Shown here one piece after another: positions 16,218 through 23,022 of a stretch of DNA of 35,732 nucleotides. The notes under the pieces were generated by a model. That model had not been told where the DNA came from and did not search any database. It saw nothing but the letters and a program-made list of their open reading frames with translations. A program made the position numbers and the translations under genes. The DNA comes from DAIOFH01 sp036745875 (lineage in GTDB: Bacteria; Planctomycetota; SZUA-567). Where the stretch lies: contig DAIOFH010000030.1 in the NCBI GenBank assembly GCA_036745875.1, positions 1-35,732 of the forward strand, read 5' to 3'. Within the stretch, counting starts at the first letter, position 1; each line of letters starts with the position of its first letter.

Positions 16218-17714
16218 TCACTCCTCCTCTTTGAGAGCCAAGGCCAAAACTTCCTCTTCCGTCGCTTCGGAACCCTTGAGCTCCCTGACGACCCGCCCTT
16301 CAGACATAACCATGATCCGGTCGGACTGGGTGAGAAGCTCGGTCATGTCGGAAGAGACCATGATGATGGCTTTTCCGGCAGCCAAAAGCTTTTTCATGAT
16401 GGCGTAGATTTCCGTGCGCGCGCCGACGTCGACGCCGCGCGTCGGTTCGTCGAGAATGATGATGTCACACTCCGCCGCCAGCAGTTTGCCCAAGACCACT
16501 TTTTGCTGGTTGCCGCCCGACAGGTAGCGGATCAGCTTGTTCATTTCCGGCGGCCTGACCGTCATTTTTTCCACCATTTCCTGCGCTTTTTGCTTCACTT
16601 TTCGCCAATTCGGGAATGGATGCCTGAAGGTGCGTTCCACGAAACTGTAGGTGATGTTGTCGCCGACCGGCCGGCCGGCGACAATGCCGTCGACCTTCCT
16701 GCTCTCCGGCAACATGCCGATCCCGAGGCCAAGGGCGTGGCGCGGACTCCGGATAGCGACCTTTTTGTCGTGCAAAAGGATCTCCCCCGAATCCAGCTTG
16801 TCCGCGCCGACAAGGGCGCGCATGCTTTCGGTGCGTCCCGCCCCGACGAGGCCGCCGAAGCCGAGTATTTCCCTGCGGTGCAGGGTGAAGGAGACATTCC
16901 TCACGACATTTCCGACGCAGAGGTTTTTCGCCTCGAGAACCACCTCCCCCCGGTTGTCATCCGCGTCGTCACGGCTGAACACGATATTGCGGCCCACCAT
17001 CGCCTGGATAAGCGATTCCCTGGTGAATTCCTCCACCGGCGCGGTCTTGATCAATTCACCGTCCCTGAGCACGGTGATCCGGTCGCCAATTTCAAAAATC
17101 TCCTCCATATGGTGAGAAATATAGAGGATGGCCATGCCCTCGGCTTTGAGGTCGTTAATGATGCGGAAAAGTATTCCGACTTCGTTTGCGGTAAATACCG
17201 ACGTCGGCTCGTCGAAGATGATGACCTTGCTGTTGAGGTGCATGGCCTTCGCAATGGCGACCATCTGTTGCTGTGCCAGTGGAAGAAAGCTGACAGGCAC
17301 GTCAAGAACGATGTCGACGCCAAGTTTGTCGAACAACTCCCTGGCGCGAGCGGTGGCTTTTTTGCCGTCGATATTCCCGAGAGGCGTCAACGGCTCTTCG
17401 CCAAGCAATATGTTTTCGACGGCGGTGATGTGCGGCACCAGGTCGATTTCCTGGTAGATGGTGTTGATGCCGTTTTCCCTGGCCCAGCGCGGCGTGACAT
17501 CGGTGAGTGTCTCGCCCTGGTAGTCCATGGCCCCCGCGTCGGCATGATATGCGCCGGAGATGATTTTGATAAGGGTGGACTTGCCTGCGCCGTTTTCGCC
17601 CATCAGACAATGGACTTCACCGGCATACAGGGAGAGTGAAACGTCCCTGAGCACATAGACGCCGCCGAACGTTTTGGAAATGCCGGTCAATCTGAGAACC
17701 GCTTCGTCATTCAT
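16218..17714 (-). CDS. Sugar ABC transporter ATPase with two nucleotide-binding domains (RbsA/YtfR-like)
   Basis: A 498-residue cytoplasmic ATPase with two fused ABC domains. The first has Walker A GENGAGKST (39-47), a signature replaced by LPLAQQQM as is common in this family, and Walker B VIIFDEPTS. The second has the degenerate GLVGAGRTE in place of Walker A, a canonical LSGGNQQK and IIILDEPTRGVDVGAR. This asymmetry is typical of RbsA and MglA. The ATG at 17714 follows AAAGG by seven bases. It lies 99 bases after the binding-protein stop, with a stable hairpin in between. Confidence 0.95.
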   Translation of the reverse strand: MNDEAVLRLTGISKTFGGVYVLRDVSLSLYAGEVHCLMGENGAGKSTLIKIISGAYHADAGAMDYQGETLTDVTPRWARENGINTIYQEIDLVPHITAVENILLGEEPLTPLGNIDGKKATARARELFDKLGVDIVLDVPVSFLPLAQQQMVAIAKAMHLNSKVIIFDEPTSVFTANEVGILFRIINDLKAEGMAILYISHHMEEIFEIGDRITVLRDGELIKTAPVEEFTRESLIQAMVGRNIVFSRDDADDNRGEVVLEAKNLCVGNVVRNVSFTLHRREILGFGGLVGAGRTESMRALVGADKLDSGEILLHDKKVAIRSPRHALGLGIGMLPESRKVDGIVAGRPVGDNITYSFVERTFRHPFPNWRKVKQKAQEMVEKMTVRPPEMNKLIRYLSGGNQQKVVLGKLLAAECDIIILDEPTRGVDVGARTEIYAIMKKLLAAGKAIIMVSSDMTELLTQSDRIMVMSEGRVVRELKGSEATEEEVLALALKEEE

Positions 17715-17760
17715 CGCCGGGCCTTTCCGTTTGAATTGGAGACTAAAGCGCCATTTTTTT

Positions 17761-17798
17761 ACCACAGAGAACACCGAATGCTGCGTATTCTCTGTGGT
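17761..17798 (-). repeat. Intergenic hairpin between binding protein and ATPase genes
   Basis: The arms ACCACAGAGAA (17761-17771) and TTCTCTGTGGT (17788-17798) are perfect complements around a 16-base loop. Flanking T and A runs (17754-17760 and 17802-17807) can extend the stem past a three-base bulge. In the transcript the hairpin is followed by A rather than U, so it is not a terminator. It probably protects the 3' end of the abundant binding-protein message. The CCACAGAGAA wording recalls short intergenic repeats seen in many bacterial genomes. Confidence 0.6.
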
Positions 17799-17813
17799 TT
17801 CAAAAAATCATGA

Positions 17814-18824
17814 TCAGAACGGGATATTCTTCGCGATGATATCGTCAAGGTAGGCCTTGGCGACTTCCGGCTTGTCTGAGTCAAAGACCTTGATGGCCAG
17901 CGGCTGGAGGGCGGGGACTTGTTCGCCGTTGGCGATCTTGATGGCTGTGGAGATGGCGGCGTCGCCAAAAAACGGGGGCGTCTGCGTTTCGCGGGCGATA
18001 TTCCCGTTCACCACTTCCTGGATAGCCTTGTAATAGCCGCCTTCGCCGACCAGATAGCCGAGGATTTCGTCGCGCCCGGCATTTTCAATAGCTTCAATCG
18101 CGCCGAGGGTCATGTCCGAGTAGTCGGTGCGGACAATGTCGATTTCGCCTTCGGGGAATGCCTGGAGGAAGTTTTCCATAACCCTCAGCCCGCCTTCCTT
18201 GGTAAATCCGGCGTCTTCTGTGGCGATCGTCTTGATGTTCGGGTAGGTTTTTTCGTTGATGACCGCATCCCACCCCCGGTTGGCGTCGATGACCGGGGAT
18301 GCGCCCGCCTGGCCCTGGATGTGGACGACACTGCCTTTCGGCGAACCGTATTTCTTGGTCAGGAGTTCGATGGTCTTTTCGGCAAGGAGTCGGCCCGATT
18401 CCTCGTGGCTCTGGACGATCTCGCTTTTGTACATGCCAACGCCTGGCTGCGCGTCGATGGTGCGGTCAATGATGATCAGCGGCACCTTGGCTTCGTTGCA
18501 CATGTTGACGACAGGGACAAGCGCTGCGGATTCGAGGGGGGAGACGACCAGGACGTCCGGATGCTGGGCAAGGAGGTTTTCCACGTCGGACAATTGTTTG
18601 GCGGTATTCTGTTCGGCGTTGGTGGTGATGAACTTGACCCCGTATTCGGCAGCTTTCTGCTCCATTTCTTTCTGGTTGGAAACGCGCCACTCATTGATCA
18701 ATTCAGCCTGGGAGTAGGCTACCGTGATTTTGCTGTTGTCGGCGGCGGGACTAGCCGGGGCTAACGCCAAGACGACCGCAATACACAGTGGAACCAAGAC
18801 GATTTTGCGCAAAATCGTACCCAT
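17814..18824 (-). CDS. Periplasmic sugar-binding protein (YtfQ/RbsB-like)
   Basis: A 336-residue secreted substrate-binding protein. Residues 1-27 form a signal peptide with cleavage near SPA-AD. The mature part is a type 1 periplasmic-binding fold: SQAELINEWRVSNQKEMEQK at the start, VVSPLESAALVPVV, PLIIIDRTID and VVHIQGQAGASPVIDANRGW, close in style to galactofuranose-binding YtfQ (VVELQGTVGASVAIDR). The substrate is therefore likely a furanose or pentose-like sugar or a polyol. It has GGAGGG seven bases upstream of the ATG. It is first in the operon, behind a promoter overlapped by a palindromic operator, and the 3' hairpin should raise its level over the later genes. Confidence 0.93.
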   Translation of the reverse strand: MGTILRKIVLVPLCIAVVLALAPASPAADNSKITVAYSQAELINEWRVSNQKEMEQKAAEYGVKFITTNAEQNTAKQLSDVENLLAQHPDVLVVSPLESAALVPVVNMCNEAKVPLIIIDRTIDAQPGVGMYKSEIVQSHEESGRLLAEKTIELLTKKYGSPKGSVVHIQGQAGASPVIDANRGWDAVINEKTYPNIKTIATEDAGFTKEGGLRVMENFLQAFPEGEIDIVRTDYSDMTLGAIEAIENAGRDEILGYLVGEGGYYKAIQEVVNGNIARETQTPPFFGDAAISTAIKIANGEQVPALQPLAIKVFDSDKPEVAKAYLDDIIAKNIPF

Positions 18825-18865
18825 GTGAAAACCCTCCGTCCTCGATTATATGGAAAACCGCAGAA

Positions 18866-18896
18866 AAATTACTTAGTTACCATAACTAAGTAATTT
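18866..18896. promoter_or_regulatory. Perfect palindromic operator, likely for the ROK regulator
   Basis: The arms AAATTACTTAGTTA (18866-18879) and TAACTAAGTAATTT (18883-18896) are perfectly complementary around CCA. The TTAGTTA...TAACTAA core resembles the TTAGTTT...AAACTAA operators of ROK repressors such as Bacillus XylR. It begins two bases downstream of the operon -10 box and so covers the transcription start. The ROK gene at 11762-12970 is the natural candidate to bind it. Confidence 0.7.
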
Positions 18897-18898
18897 GC

Positions 18899-18926
18899 AT
18901 CGTACTATGCAAAATATGAATGTCAA
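18899..18926 (-). promoter_or_regulatory. Promoter of the sugar transporter operon
   Basis: On the minus strand a perfect -35 box TTGACA (18926-18921) and a -10 box TACGAT (18904-18899) are 16 bases apart. The start point would fall inside the adjoining palindrome, which fits simple repression. The leader to the ATG at 18824 is about 70 nt. Confidence 0.6.
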
Positions 18927-19104
18927 TGCATTTTTCATGATAAAATAACAGACTGCCACAAAATGGAATGATGATTAAATAGTTGTTATAGGGGATGAGA
19001 ACACTGGTGGTTTTAGAATAGAAGAAAATAATTTGGTAGAGGATAATTTACATGAAAGATTAGCTTACATAGTGCATAAAAAACTCGTTTGCCATGCTGT
19101 CCTC

Positions 19105-19140
19105 CAAAAAAATCCGCCTTTCCCCGAAAGAAAAGGCGAA
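19105..19140 (-). terminator. Intrinsic terminator of the CheA-type gene
   Basis: On the minus strand TTCGCCTTT pairs with AAAGGCGGA (nine pairs, one G-U) around a loop containing CTTTCGGGG, followed by TTTTTTT. It starts about 30 bases past the stop codon of the fusion kinase. Confidence 0.85.
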
Positions 19141-19169
19141 TGCTTTTGGATATAACTGAATCTCTGCGT

Positions 19170-22100
19170 TTACAAGTATTTACGAAGCTGCGCCGCAAGT
19201 TCCTTCGGGTCGCATTTCGGGATAAAACCGTCCGCTTCTACCTCGGTTGCGCGGGAGATCATGCTGTCGTTGGTGATCGAACTGTGCAGGAGAACCGGCA
19301 GCACCCGCAGATTCTGGTCATGCTTGAGATTATGGGTAAATGTATAGCCGTCCATCCTTGGCATCTCGATGTCCGAAAGAACCAGATCGACGTGGGAGAA
19401 AATACTTTCGCCCTTTTCCTTTGCCTGCTCGGCCATTTCAGTGATCTTTTCCCATGCCTCCTGGCCGTCGCCGGCTTCTATCACCGTAATGCCCGCCTTG
19501 GTTAGCGCCTTGACGGTCTGCTTGCGGATAAGCGGTGAATCCTCCACCAGAAGTATGCGGCAGCCGCCCTTTTTCGACGATCCCATGTCGCCGAGTTCCG
19601 ACCCCATGTCGCCGTAAAGCTGGATGACGTTGCCGACGATGCGCTCGAAATCCAGGACAAACGCCACCTGCGCCTCGTCAAACAGCATGGATGTGTGCGG
19701 CTCTTTGCCGTTGCCATTGCCGTTATTGCTTGTTTTCGCTTCGACAGACTTGGCTTCGCGGCCGCTGAGGTTGCCTTTCAATTTCTTGGTCAAAATCGAG
19801 CCGACAATATAATCCAGTTGGATCAGCCCTCCCGTGGACGGCGGCGGCATGATGTCGGACCAGGAAATATACGACACGCGGTTGACCCGCGTGACGAGGA
19901 AGCCGACCGTCCTCCCCGCGAACTCGCAAAACAGGACGATTTGCTCCCATTCCTGGCGGCGTTCCGACTCGGACATGAGGCCAAGGACAACCCCCATATG
20001 GACGATAGGCACAGTATGGCCCCTCACCATCATCATGCCGGCAAAGCCGGGAGGAGTGTTCGGCAGAGACTGTAAATGTTCGAGCGGCACGAATTCCTTG
20101 GTTTTAAAGGCGTTGATGGCGAACACGTATTCCCTGGGCTTACCTTCTATGCCACTCGGGCCAAGAATAGTGAAGTCGATAACCCCGACCTGGTTAGAGC
20201 CGATGGATACGGTGTCGATCTCCCTGGATCCGTCGGCCTGTCGGCGTCCAGCCTCGGAAAACGCCTTGGAGGCGGCAATAGACACCCGTTCCGTCAGCCT
20301 GCTTGTCTCCACGACAAGGCCGATGGATCGGTCGGGCAAAATCGCCGCGCCCGCCACCAGCGGCAAGTTCGACAACAGCCCGTCCAGCGAACGGATAATG
20401 ACCTGCCCCGAGCCAAGCGTATCGTCCACCAGGACGGCGGTAATCAATTCCCCCGCTTCAACCACAACAAGGACTCCGTCCTCCGCCCGCTGGGCATCCG
20501 CCTCGATACCGAATTCCTGGCCGAGGAACAGAACCGGCACGACGACGCCGCGGATGGTGACGATGGTGCCTTTGCCTTCTATCGTTCCGATGTCCTTCGC
20601 CGTCGGGCGGAAACATTCCCGCACCTGGGTCACAGGGAAAATAAGGGTGTTTTTCCCAACTTTCACCAGCATGCCTTCCATCGCCGCGATGGTGAGGGGG
20701 AAGCGCATCTTGATGGTTGATCCTTTTCCCGGGACAGTCTTGATTTCGACCCGTCCCCTGAGGCTGTCAATGGATTCGCGGACAATTTCCATGCCGACCC
20801 CCCGGCCGGAAAGGCCGGTGATCTTCTTGGCGGTGGAAAGGCCGGGCAGGAAGACAAGATCCGCCACTTCTTCGTCAGTCAACACGGCATCTGGGGTAAT
20901 TTTGCCCATGGCGACCGCCTTGTCGTGGATAGTCTTGAGATCGAAGCCCTTGCCGTCGTCCCCGAGCTCGATGATGACGTCGGAATCGGTGCGGGTGGCG
21001 TTGATGAAAATAGTGCCACGCTCCGACTTCCCGGCGCGTTTCCTGGCTTCCGCCGGTTCGATGCCGTGGTCAACGGCATTCCTGATCACGTGGATAAGCG
21101 CGGCGGAAAGGTTTTCCACAATCGACCTGTCAACCTGGGTGTCGGTTCCGCGCATGTTGATATTGATCAGCTTGCGGCTGGAGCGCGCACCTTCCACAGC
21201 TGCGCGGCGAACGCTCATGAACAGCGGCCGGATGGAGGTCATGCGGATGGATGTGGCCGTTTCCTGCAATTGGTTGCAGGCACGGGAAAGGTTGTTCGCC
21301 TGCGCCGAAAGGTTCGGGTTGTCGCCCAATTGCGTCGAGAAATACGATCCGAGCAGGGATACTTCGCTGACAAGTTCCATCAGGTTGTCGAGGATATGCA
21401 CATCGACGGAGATAGCCTTGAGCTCGGTGGCGTCGACCGGCTTTTCCTCCACCGACTTGCCGTCCTTTGCCGCCATCGCCTGTTCGACCAGGTCTCCGGA
21501 TTCGATAACCGTGTCGCCGCCCTTGCGCTTTTCAGCAGGGCGTCGCGGCGCAATTGCCGACGTTTTCGCCTTTGCACCCGTCATCTTTTCCGGCGAGATC
21601 ATCAATACTTCCGTGCCGTCAGCCTCATCGGCCGATTTGACGGTTTTGTCCTCGGTCAACTTCCCCGAAAGTATAGAGACTTCGGAAATATCCGAATCAT
21701 CCTCGCCGGACGCATCCGTATCGGCATCGGTGTCCTGGGCCGATTCGTCGCCGGCGGAAATCATCCGGGTGTCCGAGGCTATTTCCCCAAGCGCCCGAAG
21801 GAAATCCTCTTCCGTGGCATCGTTGACCTCAGGCGGCGATTCGCCATCCGCTTCCGCCATTCCACCGGACTGGTCGACCGGAGGAAAAAAATCCGCGACG
21901 TCCGGCGTTTCCTCGTCCGTTTCCGTCTCTTCCTCGCCCTCAGCCATCGGCGGCGGTTCGAAGCCGGAGAAGAAATCGGCGAACTTGTCTTCGCCGTTAT
22001 CCTCCTCCTGTTCCTGAGGCGCTTCGTTTTGGGCGTTCTGCACCGCTTCGTGCAGCTCCTCCATCAGGGATTGGATCAAATCTTCGCCGATATCCGCACG

Positions 22101-22790
22101 GGATTTTCCCGCCAGGATGGGCCGGACCAGGTCGGTCAAGCTTTGCAGCGCCGAGACGACGTCGTGGGTGAGGACCAGCTGGCCGTGGCGTGCGCCCTCG
22201 ATTTCCGTTTCGATCCCATGGCAGTATTCGGCAACACTTTTGATGCCGCAGATCGCGCCTTCGCCTTTCAGGGTGTGGTATTGACGGAAAATCGCCCTGA
22301 CGATTTCAGGATCGGTCTCCGGCGGATTGAGATTCATCAAGTCTTCCTCGAGCTCGTCGATTCTCTGCTCGAGGGCAATGATCATTTCCCGTTGTTCGTC
22401 ATCGTCGAAAGACGAAGCTTCATTGACGAACGACTCTTCTTTTTTAAGGTCCTTGAGGAACAGGTTTGCTTCTGCATGCGCCTGCTTGCGGAGGGATTCG
22501 GACATGCCGGCCGAGGTCTCCATCCCCTGCAGCACGCTGATTATATTCTGCACAACCTTGACGCCGTCGGCGGGATTGGCGATGATTCCAGTAGCAAGAC
22601 GCCCAGCCACCGCGCCCATAAGCTGCGACATCTCCTGGGCGTCGGACTCGCCGTTAGCGAGAAATGCCCCGGCGAGGTTGTCGGATGCGTCGGCAATATC
22701 GCGCCATTCTTCCGGTGCGGAGGCGGCGTCTATCATCACCAGGTCGCTGGTGAGTTTGCGTAATATTTTAAGGGCAGCTTCGTCAGACAT
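19170..22790 (-). CDS. cheA: CheA-type chemotaxis kinase fused to a CheV-like module (Hpt-kinase-CheW-CheW-REC)
   Basis: A 1206-residue cytoplasmic protein. Residues 1-120 form a helical N-terminal region I do not recognise. The Hpt domain (about 130-250) has H172 in HTLKGEGA. A long acidic linker (about 255-455) replaces an obvious P2 domain. Dimerisation and ATPase domains follow, with HVIRNAVDHGIE (567-578), DDGKGF (611-616) and GRGVGM (662-667). A first CheW-like domain lies at about 705-845 and a second at about 868-1060. A receiver at 1076-1206 has E1083/D1084, phospho-acceptor D1140, S1170 and K1192. CheW plus receiver is the layout of CheV, so this is a CheA-CheV fusion. The ATG at 22790 has GGAGGA seven bases upstream and is preferred over the ATG at 22805. 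No receptor, CheB/CheR or flagellar gene adjoins it. Confidence 0.93.
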   Translation of the reverse strand: MSDEAALKILRKLTSDLVMIDAASAPEEWRDIADASDNLAGAFLANGESDAQEMSQLMGAVAGRLATGIIANPADGVKVVQNIISVLQGMETSAGMSESLRKQAHAEANLFLKDLKKEESFVNEASSFDDDEQREMIIALEQRIDELEEDLMNLNPPETDPEIVRAIFRQYHTLKGEGAICGIKSVAEYCHGIETEIEGARHGQLVLTHDVVSALQSLTDLVRPILAGKSRADIGEDLIQSLMEELHEAVQNAQNEAPQEQEEDNGEDKFADFFSGFEPPPMAEGEEETETDEETPDVADFFPPVDQSGGMAEADGESPPEVNDATEEDFLRALGEIASDTRMISAGDESAQDTDADTDASGEDDSDISEVSILSGKLTEDKTVKSADEADGTEVLMISPEKMTGAKAKTSAIAPRRPAEKRKGGDTVIESGDLVEQAMAAKDGKSVEEKPVDATELKAISVDVHILDNLMELVSEVSLLGSYFSTQLGDNPNLSAQANNLSRACNQLQETATSIRMTSIRPLFMSVRRAAVEGARSSRKLININMRGTDTQVDRSIVENLSAALIHVIRNAVDHGIEPAEARKRAGKSERGTIFINATRTDSDVIIELGDDGKGFDLKTIHDKAVAMGKITPDAVLTDEEVADLVFLPGLSTAKKITGLSGRGVGMEIVRESIDSLRGRVEIKTVPGKGSTIKMRFPLTIAAMEGMLVKVGKNTLIFPVTQVRECFRPTAKDIGTIEGKGTIVTIRGVVVPVLFLGQEFGIEADAQRAEDGVLVVVEAGELITAVLVDDTLGSGQVIIRSLDGLLSNLPLVAGAAILPDRSIGLVVETSRLTERVSIAASKAFSEAGRRQADGSREIDTVSIGSNQVGVIDFTILGPSGIEGKPREYVFAINAFKTKEFVPLEHLQSLPNTPPGFAGMMMVRGHTVPIVHMGVVLGLMSESERRQEWEQIVLFCEFAGRTVGFLVTRVNRVSYISWSDIMPPPSTGGLIQLDYIVGSILTKKLKGNLSGREAKSVEAKTSNNGNGNGKEPHTSMLFDEAQVAFVLDFERIVGNVIQLYGDMGSELGDMGSSKKGGCRILLVEDSPLIRKQTVKALTKAGITVIEAGDGQEAWEKITEMAEQAKEKGESIFSHVDLVLSDIEMPRMDGYTFTHNLKHDQNLRVLPVLLHSSITNDSMISRATEVEADGFIPKCDPKELAAQLRKYL

Positions 22791-22832
22791 CCTGGCTTCC
22801 TCCATGCTGATCCCAGTGCGTTTTACAGTCTT

Positions 22833-22873
22833 GGCGCCTTTTCGAAAACGATAGGCTCACTGTTGCGTTTTCC
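22833..22873. repeat. Imperfect dispersed repeat, copy A
   Basis: About 41 bases upstream of the CheA-type gene that align with 28975-29016 on the opposite strand at roughly 30 of 42 positions, including an exact TTGCGTTTTCC and TTTTCG. A shorter related piece, GAAAACGC followed by AGTGA, lies in inverted orientation near 22923. It could be a REP-like element; similarity is moderate. Confidence 0.3.
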
Positions 22874-23022
22874 AGAAATACACTCAGCCAAAACGCGCAA
22901 AGGAACCACTAATCGGATTCTGAAAACGCTGTAGTGAATGTTATGGTTTATCGATATGCAAAGCAAGCCTTATGCTGTATCGTATTCTCAACTTGTGACA
23001 ACAATAATCGGAGTTCACGGCA

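Larger units (their letters stand above)
18825..19104. other. Regulatory spacer between the sugar operon and the CheA-type gene
   Basis: Roughly 280 bases with no gene. The left part holds the promoter and palindromic operator of the sugar operon. The part from about 18930 to 19100 is AT-rich and I see no further motif in it. The terminator of the CheA-type gene follows at 19105. Confidence 0.5.

Noticed and set aside
19834..22763. Very long plus-strand open frames (612 and 727 codons) opposite the CheA-type gene
   Set aside because: They are antisense shadows of a GC-rich gene. The minus-strand frame has complete domain motifs, a ribosome site and a terminator; these have none.
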